The position numbers and the translations under genes are program-made. Of a DNA stretch of 64,000 nucleotides, positions 8,342-17,314 are shown one piece after another. The notes under the pieces are model-generated. The model did not search any database. It was given only the letters and a program-made list of their open reading frames with translations, and was not told the DNA's origin. Source of the DNA: Microcoleus asticus IPMA8 (GTDB lineage: Bacteria; Cyanobacteriota; Cyanobacteriia; Cyanobacteriales; Microcoleaceae); contig NZ_SRRZ01000023.1 in assembly GCF_013179805.1 (NCBI RefSeq), positions 1 through 64,000 of the forward strand, read 5' to 3'. Within the stretch, counting starts at the first letter, position 1, and every line of letters begins with the position of its first letter.

Positions 8342-8370
8342 AATTCTAATTTGCAAGTGGAACATCTCTC

Positions 8371-8386
8371 AAACGCGCTCGCGTTT
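8371..8386 (-). promoter_or_regulatory. Leader hairpin (AAACGC-GAGC-GCGUUU)
   Basis: A perfect 6-bp stem with a tetraloop closed by C-G lies 30 nt upstream of the start at 8341. Its loop (GAGC) differs from the UANY loops of other leaders here, but position and shape are the same. Confidence 0.45.
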
Positions 8387-8466
8387 AATATCAAAACCTT
8401 ACTAAAGCCTTCTGAGAATGCGATCGTAAATATCGCAAAGGGAACTGGTGCGGTGGGTGGGCAAAT

Positions 8467-8491
8467 AAAATCCTGCTTGGAGCAGGATTTT
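8467..8491 (-). terminator. Rho-independent terminator
   Basis: AAAATCCTGC and GCAGGATTTT form a 10-bp stem over a 5-nt loop, with T-rich ends in both directions. It lies just past the stop of the gene ending at 8519 and probably ends its transcript. Confidence 0.75.
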
Positions 8492-8518
8492 ATCCCCTTT
8501 ATCGGGGGTCGTCATTGA

Positions 8519-8878
8519 TTACTTGACAAAATCATCAATCTCTTCATTATCGTCAGTTGCCTTTTTCTTATGAGAAGCTTTGACTGCCGATTCGATATAA
8601 CGGAAGTGCAAGTCAATCACTGCTTGCTCAGATGAAAGCCAGTAAACGTTGCTCAAGATTTCTTCAAGCATCTCGTCAGCCGAGTAGCCTTCATATTGCT
8701 TGTTAAACCAAGTATTGAACGCTTCCCAGTCAAGAGCTTTACCTTTCTGCAACTGTCGTTGTTTGGCACGTCCCGTTAACTCGCGGGCAACGTGCAAAAA
8801 CATCTCGAAGCGCTGTTCTTCAAGAGTTTCTGCAAATTGCTTTTGCATCGGAGTTGGAGCGGATTTGCGATTAGCCAT
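8519..8878 (-). CDS. Hypothetical small charged protein
   Basis: About 119 residues from the ATG at 8878, which is preceded by a strong AAGGAG ribosome site. The sequence is helical and charged (FAETLEEQRFEMFLHVARELTGRAKQ, then WLSSEQAVIDLHFRYIESAV) with a lysine/aspartate-rich tail. No known domain is recognised. The ribosome site overlaps the 3' arm of a 6-bp hairpin at 8890-8909, which suggests translational control. The terminator at 8467-8491 makes it a separate unit from the next gene. Confidence 0.6.
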   Translation of the reverse strand: MANRKSAPTPMQKQFAETLEEQRFEMFLHVARELTGRAKQRQLQKGKALDWEAFNTWFNKQYEGYSADEMLEEILSNVYWLSSEQAVIDLHFRYIESAVKASHKKKATDDNEEIDDFVK

Positions 8879-8889
8879 GATTAACACTC

Positions 8890-8909
8890 CTTGTGTTTTT
8901 TTTCACAAG
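8890..8909 (-). promoter_or_regulatory. Hairpin masking the ribosome binding site of the 8519-8878 gene
   Basis: On the mRNA, CUUGUG and CACAAG pair across an 8-A loop, and the 3' arm runs directly into AAGGAG. Formation of the hairpin would sequester part of the ribosome site. Confidence 0.55.
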
Positions 8910-8978
8910 TAAAGCGACGGCAGTCTGCTAATTACAATTAATTCAAAAAAATTAGTGGGTGGGTGAGTGGGTAAAATT

Positions 8979-9019
8979 AAATTCACAATCAAGGTCAAAA
9001 TTTCCTTGATTGTGAATTT
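8979..9019. repeat. Perfect 16-bp inverted repeat
   Basis: Arms at 8979-8994 (AAATTCACAATCAAGG) and 9004-9019 are exactly complementary across a 9-nt spacer. It lies between two minus-strand genes and could be a terminator or a protein-binding site; no T-tract follows. Confidence 0.75.
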
Positions 9020-9078
9020 GTTGGGTCTGCTTCCCAGAGCGTCCTGATTCGGACGGTGGCGACAATCATTACCCAGAA

Positions 9079-9215
9079 ATGAAGGAGAAGGGGAAGGGGA
9101 AGGGGAAGGATAATTTTTTTAGTAATAACGCGATTTTACTAAAGTTTTTCTACCCTTCTCCCAAGTTTTTCTACCCTGTCCGTTCCTTCCCCTTCCCCCT
9201 CCCCCTCCCCTTATT
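9079..9215. repeat. Paired purine and pyrimidine tracts
   Basis: A GGGGAA-type purine run at about 9081-9110 is mirrored by a CCCCTT-type run at about 9184-9212, so the two could pair over roughly 75 nt. The 8920-9300 interval otherwise holds the 16-bp palindrome, a small GCCTC/GAGGC hairpin at 9241-9254 and a terminator; no gene is seen. Confidence 0.6.
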
Positions 9216-9262
9216 AAATGAATCGCGATTCGTGGAAAAGGCCTCGATAGAGGCAAAAAAAT

Positions 9263-9283
9263 GCTCTGCTTTTTCAGCAGAGC
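9263..9283 (-). terminator. Rho-independent terminator after the acidic-tail gene
   Basis: GCTCTGC and GCAGAGC form a 7-bp stem over 7 nt, followed on the minus strand by seven T residues. It lies about 20 bp past the stop at 9305. Confidence 0.8.
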
Positions 9284-9304
9284 TTTCTAATCAAACTTTA
9301 GCAA

Positions 9305-10030
9305 TTATTCGTCGTCTTCCTCAAATTCTTCCTCTTCGTCTAAACTAAAATCATCCTCCTCATCGTCATCATCCTCATCCTCATCGCCTTCGGAGTCTTC
9401 GTCATCCTCATCAATTTCATCGAGTATGTCATCAATTTCATCATCTTCATCATCGAGTTCGTCGTCCTCATCGAGTTCTTCAGTATCTTCTTCAGAGGAT
9501 TTAGCTAACTCGTTGCGACGCTTTAAGCTTTGAGCATTGAACTCCATTAAATCGGCAATGGCAGCTTGCGGGTTGTCAGCAATTGTATCGTAAAGTTGGC
9601 TCATCGCTAAGGCAACAACTTCGACATCATACTTGAGTTCTTCGGGCCGGCCAACTAGCTTGGGAAACACAGTATTGTTCCACTCTTGCCAGTCGAACTT
9701 TTTACCATTGCCATTGCCGTTGCGCTTGTTCAACTGAGCTTGAATATCCAATCCCAGTTTTTCGCGAATTGCGTGGCCAACCTTTGTCGAAATACGGCTA
9801 TCGCGACGCTGAATTGTCACACCGTACTTCTTATGAATTGTATTCCGAATCTGTTTGACTAGCTCGACAGCAAGTTGCTCAGGGCTGAGGTTAGATTGAG
9901 GTTTTAATTTTGCTCCATTGTTAATGCTAACTGTTTTACTGTTTTGCTTTTCAGGCGGTTGAGATTTGGCAGGCACTGGTGAATGAGAGCGAATGGGAGT
10001 GGCTGCGGTTTGCTTTTTACTTGTGACCAT
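9305..10030 (-). CDS. Hypothetical protein with a long acidic C-terminal tail
   Basis: About 241 residues from the ATG at 10030 (an in-frame ATG also exists at 10051). A Lys/Pro/Gln-rich basic N-terminus leads into a folded middle (LSPEQLAVELVKQIRNTIHKKYGV, then FDWQEWNNTVFPKLVGRPEEL) of unknown family, and the last 60 residues are almost all Asp and Glu. Acidic tails of this kind occur in DNA mimics, histone-chaperone-like proteins and some single-strand-binding partners. It shares the WEAFNTWFNKQ/WQEWNNTVFPK-type motif with the smaller gene at 8519, so the two may be related. It is divergent from the AAA+ gene. Two leader hairpins precede it. Confidence 0.6.
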   Translation of the reverse strand: MVTSKKQTAATPIRSHSPVPAKSQPPEKQNSKTVSINNGAKLKPQSNLSPEQLAVELVKQIRNTIHKKYGVTIQRRDSRISTKVGHAIREKLGLDIQAQLNKRNGNGNGKKFDWQEWNNTVFPKLVGRPEELKYDVEVVALAMSQLYDTIADNPQAAIADLMEFNAQSLKRRNELAKSSEEDTEELDEDDELDDEDDEIDDILDEIDEDDEDSEGDEDEDDDDEEDDFSLDEEEEFEEDDE

Positions 10031-10066
10031 GATTGACAATTTAACTTGCATAACATCAATTTATTA

Positions 10067-10080
10067 GTGCCGTTAGGCAC
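10067..10080 (-). promoter_or_regulatory. Leader hairpin GUGCC-UAAC-GGCAC
   Basis: Perfect 5-bp stem with a C(UAAC)G tetraloop, 37 nt upstream of the start at 10030. It belongs to the recurrent C(UANY)G leader-hairpin family described under findings. Confidence 0.6.
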
Positions 10081-10085
10081 AATTA

Positions 10086-10104
10086 CCCCCTCCACTTGAG
10101 GGGG
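10086..10104. promoter_or_regulatory. GC-rich hairpin CCCCCTC/GAGGGGG
   Basis: A 7-bp stem with a 5-nt loop lies in the divergent region between the acidic-tail gene and the AAA+ gene. A closely similar hairpin (CCCCCTCCA/TGGAGGGGG) occurs at 24586-24605 upstream of another small gene. Confidence 0.55.
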
Positions 10105-10129
10105 AGAATTTCGCTCATTAGCAGGACGC

Positions 10130-10158
10130 TAAATTTTAATTATGTTAGTTAAAATTTA
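10130..10158. promoter_or_regulatory. AT-rich palindrome upstream of the AAA+ gene
   Basis: TAAATTTTAA and TTAAAATTTA form perfect 10-bp arms around 9 nt, 35 bp before the start at 10193. It may be an operator or part of the promoter. Confidence 0.5.
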
Positions 10159-10192
10159 AGGTTAAACATCCTCAGTTTAGTTGTATAAAATC

Positions 10193-11863
10193 ATGAATTT
10201 TTTCACTACTTGGTCTAATTTAAGAGTCCCTCAAACTCCAATATTTGCCCTCGAATATTACAGTGCAGATCGCCAAAAAATATTGTCATCATTTCATCAG
10301 TACGCCAGTGAGTGTTGTTTACCTGTTTATTATTGGAATCCTGGCTATGCAACTCTTCAACAGGTGCGGTGTTTGGATAAACATCTCCCGAATTTAGGTT
10401 GTCATTCAGATATGGCAAGCGTTTCAGATATTTCCGAGATGTATAGTGAATGCGTCTTATGCAAAACTGAGCTATCTGTCGAGAGTGATGTCCTGCAATT
10501 TCTGCTGGAAAATGACTGTCCCGGTATCTTTTTGTTAGAGGACATTTTGGAGTCAGACAGTACCGAACAGCCTCTTGTCCGCCGTTATTCTCAATTGGCT
10601 AACGCATTCTTTGAGCTGAAAGGGCGTTGGGCTGAGCAATATTGGGTACTGCTGGGCGAGTACATCCAACTGCCATCAAAGCTAAGTCCATTAATTCCTC
10701 TACTCAAATGTCCGTTACCCGATCGTTTTGAAGTCGAAGTTCTTGTAGATAATTTTTGCGATCGCAATTGTTCCCTTGATTTTGGCTCAGATGCGGTAGC
10801 TGCTAAAAAACGGCTGGCTGTTTCGAGTCTAGGGCTGCCAACTGCTGAAATTGAATTAGTGTTAGATCGATCGCTCTCTGTGACCGCTTCAGTTGTCCAA
10901 ATCGCACAGTTGGTATTGGAGCATAAAATATCGCAACTTCGAGACCAGGGGTTGGAGTTCATTGCTTCTCCAGACGTGCCTCATGCTGGCGGTTTAGATT
11001 TATTAGATGCTTATTTGAGCGAAGTCGTAAAGCTGTCAGAAGCTGATGCCAAGAAATATCACCTCAGACCTCCCAAAGGAATGCTGCTGTGGGGGCCGCC
11101 GGGGACGGGCAAAAGTTTGAGTGCAAAGCTAGCTGCTAAGAAGCTAGGTTATGCGCTTTTAGCAGCAAGTTGGGGCAATATTCTAGGTTCCTCTAATCCC
11201 GATCGCGCTCTCAACAAAATGCTGGATACAGCAGATAATTTGGGCGGCTGCGTGTTGTTCTTTGACGATTTTGACAAGGGTTTTTCTGGCTGGGAATCAA
11301 ATGCTGATGGCGGTGTAGCTAGGCGGCTGTCGCAGAAATTGCTCACATGGATGCAGGAGCATGAAAGCCCCGTGTTAATGTTAGCTACTGTTAACCGCTT
11401 AGAAATGCTGCCGGCTGAACTTATCCGCAGATTTGACGACGGCGGAATCTGGTTTGTGGATTTGCCACACAGCGGCGCTCGCTATGAGATTTTCAATTTG
11501 CACTTAGCTAAGTATTTCCCAGAGCAGTTTGGGGAAGGAAAAGAGAATCTTTGGAGCGACAGGCAGTGGTATTCATTACTATCTGATTATGCCGGAGCAA
11601 CGAGTGCTGAAATTGCGATCGCAGTTAAACGCTGTGCCCAGCGAGCTTATTGTGAAGGGCGACCTGGTAAAATTGAATTGGCCGATCTGCGTTATCAGAG
11701 AACTCAGTTTGTTCTGTCGTCTGAGCGTTCTTCTGAAGATATCCAGGGCATTCGCAACAAAGCGTCCTTTGCTCGGCCTGCTTCTGGGAGGGATCAGTCT
11801 AAATTTGCGGCGGCAGAGCAAGAATTATTCGAGTATCGGCCACCTGCTTACGAGAAAAGTTGA
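10193..11863 (+). CDS. AAA+ ATPase of the Ycf46/FtsH-like class
   Basis: About 556 residues. The first 290 are a poorly conserved N-terminal region; the AAA+ module follows with Walker A GPPGTGKS near residue 305, Walker B VLFFDDFDK near 360, sensor I in ATVNR and the arginine-finger segment ELIRRFDDGG, then a helical lid (GATSAEIAIAVKRCAQRA). The overall plan resembles cyanobacterial Ycf46 proteins, whose N-terminal half is likewise an inactive or divergent region. No protease, DNA-binding or membrane domain is seen, so it is probably a remodelling ATPase with an unknown client. The ATG at 10193 is chosen over a TTG upstream. It is divergent from the acidic-tail gene. Confidence 0.8.
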   Translation: MNFFTTWSNLRVPQTPIFALEYYSADRQKILSSFHQYASECCLPVYYWNPGYATLQQVRCLDKHLPNLGCHSDMASVSDISEMYSECVLCKTELSVESDVLQFLLENDCPGIFLLEDILESDSTEQPLVRRYSQLANAFFELKGRWAEQYWVLLGEYIQLPSKLSPLIPLLKCPLPDRFEVEVLVDNFCDRNCSLDFGSDAVAAKKRLAVSSLGLPTAEIELVLDRSLSVTASVVQIAQLVLEHKISQLRDQGLEFIASPDVPHAGGLDLLDAYLSEVVKLSEADAKKYHLRPPKGMLLWGPPGTGKSLSAKLAAKKLGYALLAASWGNILGSSNPDRALNKMLDTADNLGGCVLFFDDFDKGFSGWESNADGGVARRLSQKLLTWMQEHESPVLMLATVNRLEMLPAELIRRFDDGGIWFVDLPHSGARYEIFNLHLAKYFPEQFGEGKENLWSDRQWYSLLSDYAGATSAEIAIAVKRCAQRAYCEGRPGKIELADLRYQRTQFVLSSERSSEDIQGIRNKASFARPASGRDQSKFAAAEQELFEYRPPAYEKS

Positions 11864-12059
11864 GTGTACGATAAACAACAATAGCATGGCTTTGTTGGTG
11901 AGCCAAAAAGTTTTGACTGTTGATAGAATTAGCGCAAAAGTTTTATGGCACTTTCTATAGCAGGACTTACGCCCAGCCTCTGAATAAGCCTGAAATAGCG
12001 GGCAATCCCCCCGTTTGTGGTGGTGGCGTTGCGTCCAGGACTGTCTGGGAAATAATAAC

Positions 12060-12089
12060 CCGTGCATTTGTTATTAACCTGATGCACGG
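12060..12089. terminator. Hairpin CCGTGCAT/ATGCACGG
   Basis: Perfect 8-bp arms over 14 nt, about 200 bp beyond the AAA+ gene and flanked by AT-rich sequence (AATAATAA..ATTATT). Likely a terminator or an IS end. The rest of 11864-12250 shows no gene; CAGGACTTACGC near 11961, a string often found at ends of cyanobacterial small mobile elements, is the only other feature. Confidence 0.45.
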
Positions 12090-12281
12090 ATTATTGTATA
12101 AGTAATCTAAGACTTAACTTGGACGCGGTAGCCGCAATTTTCAAGGCATAGTTTTACTCAGGGTAAACGCCTAGGGGGGTGACGACCCGCCCCAAAGCCA
12201 TAGTTAGTAAGGATTGAGCCAATTTGTGGTAAAAAAAGATAGGCAGCAGAGTTGTTACACGCTTGCCTATCCAAAAAAATA

Positions 12282-13390
12282 ATGATACTAAGATTCTACC
12301 AGAGTCATTTACAAAAATACCTGACGCCATCTCAGTTTTTGGTGATGACAATTTTGCTATCCTTGATGCAATCAGAAAAACAAGTGAGATTAGAGAGGCT
12401 CTCCCGAGTATTTCCCTGTCTAATTACAGCCGAAAGTCGGCGACGTAAATTACAAAGGTTTTTAGATTTACCTCACTTAACGATTGAATTAATTTGGTTC
12501 CCATTAATTAGTTATTGGTTGACAACTTATTGCCGTGCTGGTACTCGCTTATCAATTGCAATAGATCGCAGCCAATGGGGCTGTATTAATTTGTTCATGG
12601 TTAGCTTAATCTGGGAGCGAAGAGCAATTCCATTATACTGGTCATTACTACCCAAATTGGGCAGCAGCAACTTCGAGTCACAAACGACAAATCTACAGCA
12701 AGTTTTACCATTATTTTCATCAGATAAAGTCATCGTTTTAGGAGACCGTGAATTTTGTTCGATTGACCTAGGAAACTGGCTGAAGCAAAAGGGTGTGTCT
12801 TTTTGCTTAAGACTGAAGAAGAATCATCTTAATCGAAACAGAGCATTTAGTTTGGCAGCGATTAGATGAATTAGGAATAGTGCCGGGAACCTCTTTATAT
12901 TTTCAAGGTAAAAGAGTGAGAAAAACTCAGCCTGCTACTGGATTTGATGTTGCTTGTAAGTGGAAAAGAAACTATGGGGCATGGAAGCTTGATGAAGCGT
13001 GGTTTATTCTGACAGATTTAGGTTCATTGCAGGCAGCGATCGATGCTTATAAGCAACGGATGGGTATCGAAGAAATGTTCCCTTGATTGTAAAACAGGAG
13101 GCTACGATCTGGAAGGAACTAGCTTAAAAGGCAACCGACTGATTAACATAATTCTGCTGATGACACTCGCCTATAGTTTGGCAATATTTGAAGGTACTGA
13201 ACTTCGGAAAAAGCAGGTAGGGAAATATGTATGTCGGCGTCAGGAACCTAAAAAAAGATATCGAAGACGGAGTACATTTGGTGTTGGATTAGATGGAGAA
13301 AAGTGGGTTAATTATCTCGAACAATATTCTTTGGAGGTGGAACAGTTAATGAAGTTATACCATTTTTTTAAAGATATGATAGACTTGTAA
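12282..13390 (+). pseudogene. IS4-family transposase, frameshifted
   Basis: Three overlapping frames together spell an IS4-type transposase. The first (SQFLVMTILLSLMQSEKQV to LGDREFCSIDLGNWL) has both Asp regions (AIDRSQWG, VLGDREF). The second contains KLDEAWFILTDL and the YREK-like IDAYKQRMGIEEMF segment. The third contains the C-terminal LKGNRLINIILLMTLAYSLA. Shifts occur near 12840 and 13080. The product is not functional unless both shifts are sequencing errors. I could not define terminal repeats. Confidence 0.8.
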
Positions 13391-13410
13391 AAACCAAGGA
13401 GCAAATTAAA

Positions 13411-14482
13411 ATGTCGGGTCGCCCTCAGATAAAAATTACCGAATCTGTAGAAACTTTGCACGGACTTCTCAAGCAACAAACCAGGATTTTAGCTTACAAT
13501 AAAGTCCAAATGCTTTATTTATTTCAGTCAAAGCAAGTATTAACTGTACGGGAAGTATCAGCAATTTTAGGTAAAGGTGAGGCTACAATTCATCGCTGGC
13601 TCTTTCAATACAAACATGGCGGTCTGGAAAATTTGTTAAAAAATCGGCAGGTTTTTGGTCGCCCAAAAAAGTTCTCAGTTGAAATAGTGGCTTCCCTGCG
13701 ACAAGAGTTGAGAGATCCTGAAGGATTTCAGAATTATCAAGAAGTTCATCTCTGGCTCTGGTTGATTAAAGGAATAACCAGTAGTTATCCGGCTGTATAT
13801 TCTGTGACAAGAGGTGAGTTAAAAAGTAAATTAAAAATTCCTCGACCTCGCAGTATTTCCCAAAAAGCTACAGCAATCAATGACTTCAAAAATAGCCTGC
13901 ATCAACAGATAAAAGCATTGCTAGAAAAAGCTTCGCCTCAAGTAAACAAATATAATAAAGTCAGCTTTTGGTGTAGTGATGAAACTCGGTTAGGACTCCA
14001 CACACTTCGCCGTCGCAAGCTAACGCTTTCCGGTGTAAAACTCATCGGGCAGCATCAATGGAAATTTGAGAGTTTCTGGTTATATGGGGCAGTATGGATC
14101 GGTAGTGATAGAAGTTTTTTTTGGGAGTTTTCCCCCTTAGATCGAGTTTGTTTTGAAGCCTATTTACAACTATTATCAACGCAGTATCCCGATGAATTAC
14201 ATATCATTCAAGTTGATAATGCACGACTCGCATAATTTATGTTCATCCCACTTGCCAGACAATATTATTTTACTATTTCAGCCTCCAGCTTGTCCGGAAG
14301 TAAATCCCACAGAAAGAGTCTGGGAGTATCTCAAAGATTTTTTAGCTTGGTCAGTTTTTAGTAGTCTTGATGAACTCCGCATGAAAGTTCAGGAAATTTT
14401 AGCATCTTTCACCGATCGTGTTATCGGTTTTCTCACGGGATGGTCTTGGATTTTACATTCTTTATCTCTATCACATCTTTAA
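13411..14482 (+). pseudogene. IS630-family transposase, split by one frameshift
   Basis: Residues 1-275 include an N-terminal HTH (LTVREVSAILGKGEATIHRWL), the first Asp (WCSDETRLGLH) and the second (IIQVDNARL). The last 85 residues, with the catalytic Glu (PEVNPTERVWEYLKDFL), are in another frame. At 14218-14235 one extra base after GCACGACTC would explain the shift, since the relatives' VDNA..LH pattern reads through if it is removed. IS630 elements sometimes use programmed frameshifting, but usually at a slippery A-run, which is not seen here, so a decayed gene is more likely. Confidence 0.8.
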
Positions 14483-14485
14483 AAA

Positions 14486-14835
14486 AATGGTATTAGCTCT
14501 CGACTCCAATACTCGTGAAATTGTCGGTGTTTATATTGGGGCAAGGGACGAAGCGGCAGCCCGTCAATTATGGAATTCCTTACCTCCGGTTTACCGGCAG
14601 TGTGCGGTTGCTCACACAGATTTCTGGGCAGCCATGGAGCAGTGCTACCGAAAAAGCGTCATCAACCTGTGGGTAAAGAAACGGGTAAGACCAGTTATAT
14701 TGAACGATTCAACAACACCTTACAAAGAGCGAGTTTCTCGCTTAGTACGCAAAACCTTGTCGTTTTCTTGCGTCATTAGACAACCATATCGGTGCAATCT
14801 GGTATTTCATCCATCATTATAATGCATCATTACTT
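14486..14835 (+). pseudogene. IS1-family transposase C-terminal fragment, multiply shifted
   Basis: The conserved InsB part of IS1 transposases is visible: LALDSNTREIVGVYIGARDE, QLWNSLPPVYRQCAVAHTDFW, then in the next frame GKETGKTSYIERFNNTLQ, then RLVRKTLSFS and finally IGAIWYFIHHYNASLL. At least two frameshifts split it, and the N-terminal InsA half is missing. It directly abuts the IS630 remnant on the left and an inverted IS5-type fragment on the right. Confidence 0.8.
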
Positions 14836-15153
14836 GTTTAGCACTACCCAATAGTTAAATGTATCATTAGCTGTATACTCACTTACTCCAAACTGAATGC
14901 CCAGAAGTTGAAATGTTGTCATATGCCTCAGATAAACCAAGGTTGAAATTATTTGTTCGGGAATAGATAGTTTGGGTTTTCGACCTCCTCCACCCGCAAT
15001 AATTCTCACTTTTTTTGATTCTAGTAAAGCTTGTTTTTCATGATGTAATCGTTCGGCATTTTGGAGCAATTGTTGTAACTGTTCATATTCCAGACCAATT
15101 AATCGCTGTGTTTCTTTATGATTCTCTTCAATATGATTCAGGATGTCGCTCAT
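14830..15153 (-). pseudogene. IS5/transposase-family N-terminal fragment
   Basis: The 107 codons have a helical start (NAERLHHEKQALLESKKVRI) followed by GGGGRKPKLSIPEQIISTLVYLRHMTTFQLLGIQFGVSE, typical of the N-terminal HTH of IS5-group transposases (DUF4096/HTH_Tnp_4 type). The catalytic DDE part is missing because the IS1 fragment interrupts it at 14835. It is the left border of the cargo genes that follow. Confidence 0.7.
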
Positions 15154-15217
15154 GTTTCTATCTCAAAAAAGCTTTACGCTCTTCTTGTACCACAAAATGT
15201 TACTATTTTGGAGATGT

Positions 15218-15787
15218 CTATCGAGTGAGGTGGATGTCCGAGAATTGGTGCACAAAGCGATCGCAATCTACGGCAAACTGGATTGTGCCTTTAACAATGC
15301 TGGCATCGATCTTGTTGTGACACCGTTGCATGAACAATCGATCGAGGATTTTGACAAGATCCTGTCGGTCAATGCACGATGGCTATTCTTGTGTATGAAA
15401 TACGAAATTCAGCAGATGCTAACCCAAGGCGTAGGCGCGATCGTGAACAATTCGTCCACCAATGGTCTTGTTGCGCTGCCAGGAATCTCTCCCTACGTTG
15501 CCAGCAAACACGCGGTGATGGGGCTCACACGCACTGCCGCACTTGACTATGCCAAACAGGGCATTCAGATTAATGCTGTTAATCCCGGTTCCATTGCGAC
15601 TGATCTAATGGCTCGTAGCGCTGACCAGATAGGCATAACGTTCGATGATCTTGGGTCTATGGTTCCGATCGGTCGGATCGGTCAGGCAACGGAAATTGCT
15701 CAAGCGGTTGTGTTTCTTTGCTCTGATGCTGCCAGCTATATCACGGGACAACCCTTAGTGATCGATGGTGGATATACAGCAAGTTGA
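15218..15787 (+). pseudogene. Short-chain dehydrogenase/reductase lacking its N-terminus
   Basis: The frame reads as the C-terminal three quarters of a classical SDR: FNNAG, VNNSS, the catalytic YVASK, VNPGSIATDL and the terminal ITGQPLVIDGGYTAS. The NAD(P)-binding TGxxxGIG turn and first helices (about 60-80 residues) are absent. Similarity to SDRs starts at about 15218, immediately after IS remnants, so the 5' end was removed by an insertion or deletion. It is unlikely to make a functional enzyme. Substrate cannot be inferred. Confidence 0.75.
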
Positions 15788-15845
15788 TTGAAACAGTTCT
15801 ATCTAGAACATGAAACTATAGCCCTCTACACACAAGGATATTGCG

Positions 15846-16790
15846 ATGCGTAGACTCGTGAGTTCACCAGATGCCGTTGGCAACCTCACCTTTCAAGACA
15901 CTGAAGTTCCTACTCCGAAGGCTAACGAGTGCTTGATTCGCGTCAAGGCATTTTCGATGAATCGGGGCGAACTCAAGCGATCGCAAAACGATCCACTGGG
16001 CACTCCAATTGGCTGGGATGTCGTTGGCGTTGTTGAACAAACAGCACAGGACGGCAGTGGTCCACCCACAGGGACAAAAATTGTTGCCCTCTCTATCCGC
16101 TCGGAGGGCTGGGCAGAATATGTAGCAATTTCCACTCGCTTTCTAGCTATCATTCCCCAGGGCATATCACATACCGATGCCGCTACACTGCCCGTCGCAG
16201 GGTTAACAGCACTGTATGCAGTGGAAAAGGGATCTCGTTTACTAGGAAGTCGGGTGCTGATCACAGAGGCAACAGGGGGAGTGGGACTCTTCGCCATGCA
16301 GCTTGCTCGGATGATGGGAGCCAGCGTCGTTGCCCAAATTCGTCAGTCAGCGCAAGAAGCATTTGTGCGAGATTACGGCGCAGATGAAGTGGTGGTGACC
16401 GAAACCGGGCAAGAAGCCGAGCAGTTCGCGCCTTATCGACTGATTGTCGATGGAGTAGGAGGTGAATTGGTCGGGAAGCTAACTGCGTTTTTGGCTCAAG
16501 GAGGCACCTGCGTTTGTTATGGCAGTAGCAGCGGCAACGAGATGAAGCTGTCCCTGGCAGACTTCTATTCCGAGAATGGAGGACAGCGCACGCTTTACGG
16601 GTTCACGCTGTACACCGAAGTAGAGCTGGAAAGTGCTAGTTCTGGGCTGGCTCGTCTGCTGAGTTTAGTTGAGCAGGGGCGGCTCAAAACGCATATTGAT
16701 CGAGCAGTTTCGTGGCGTGAAGCAGACGTAACGTCGGCTGATTTGATCTGGCGCAGATTTTCAGGTAAGGCTGTGCTGCATGTGGACTAA
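15846..16790 (+). CDS. Zinc-independent quinone oxidoreductase-type MDR enzyme
   Basis: A 314-residue medium-chain dehydrogenase/reductase. The N-terminal GroES-like domain is followed by the nucleotide-binding motif VLITEATGGVGLFAMQLARM (GxGxxG-like AxGGVG), and the zinc-ligand residues of alcohol dehydrogenases are absent, as in NADPH:quinone reductases. PIGWDVVGVVE and LPVAGLTALYAV are typical family blocks. It may reduce quinones or reactive enals. An AAGGA ribosome site precedes the ATG. The cluster with RidA and NTF2-like genes suggests a small stress or detoxification island. Confidence 0.88.
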   Translation: MRRLVSSPDAVGNLTFQDTEVPTPKANECLIRVKAFSMNRGELKRSQNDPLGTPIGWDVVGVVEQTAQDGSGPPTGTKIVALSIRSEGWAEYVAISTRFLAIIPQGISHTDAATLPVAGLTALYAVEKGSRLLGSRVLITEATGGVGLFAMQLARMMGASVVAQIRQSAQEAFVRDYGADEVVVTETGQEAEQFAPYRLIVDGVGGELVGKLTAFLAQGGTCVCYGSSSGNEMKLSLADFYSENGGQRTLYGFTLYTEVELESASSGLARLLSLVEQGRLKTHIDRAVSWREADVTSADLIWRRFSGKAVLHVD

Positions 16791-16859
16791 TTGTTGTTCA
16801 TCGGCTGAGTCATGTCAGCCACCTAGGAATAGATTATCGCTGAGCTTTATTTACAAAGA

Positions 16860-17237
16860 ATGAAACAATTTACCTTGTTTACTTTCCTGTATCTGGCGCT
16901 GGGAGTTTGTCTAACAGCGATCACGCTTGGATACCCAAACCTGTATTCGGGTCTTCAAACAAGCTTGTTCGTCAGTGCAGGAGCCTCCTACATTGCTTGT
17001 CTCCTCAGCACCTTCCCATTCTGGCGCGAGACGACGATCCGCCTCTATCGCGGACGGAATTCAGAGGTCATTCTACCCTGGTTGGTGATTGGAGTGAACA
17101 TTGTTTGGATGATCTGGGAAGTTCAGAGTCAGAACTGGACGATGGAAGCCATTTTACAAGCGTTTTCGCGGCTAATAGTTGTCTTACTTTTTGCAGAAAT
17201 CATTGTGATTACCTGGCAAGTGAATTCTGAACATTAG
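16860..17237 (+). CDS. Small integral membrane protein, about four helices
   Basis: The 125 residues contain four hydrophobic stretches (FTFLYLALGVCLTAITLG, TSLFVSAGASYIACLLSTFP, VILPWLVIGVNIVWMIW, AFSRLIVVLLFAEIIVITW). The family is not recognised, and no catalytic or transport motif stands out. It lies between the oxidoreductase and RidA genes with intergenic gaps of 69 and 77 bp, so it is probably part of the same cargo island. Confidence 0.7.
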   Translation: MKQFTLFTFLYLALGVCLTAITLGYPNLYSGLQTSLFVSAGASYIACLLSTFPFWRETTIRLYRGRNSEVILPWLVIGVNIVWMIWEVQSQNWTMEAILQAFSRLIVVLLFAEIIVITWQVNSEH

Positions 17238-17314
17238 GGTCTAAATCGGATGATGCCGAAACAAACTCGTTTCAGCAACGCTAGATAGAGCAAATATACT
17301 ACACAAGGAACGCC

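Noticed and set aside
13411..14482. Programmed frameshift in the IS630-type transposase
   Set aside because: No slippery A-run is present at the shift; a single-base insertion is simpler.
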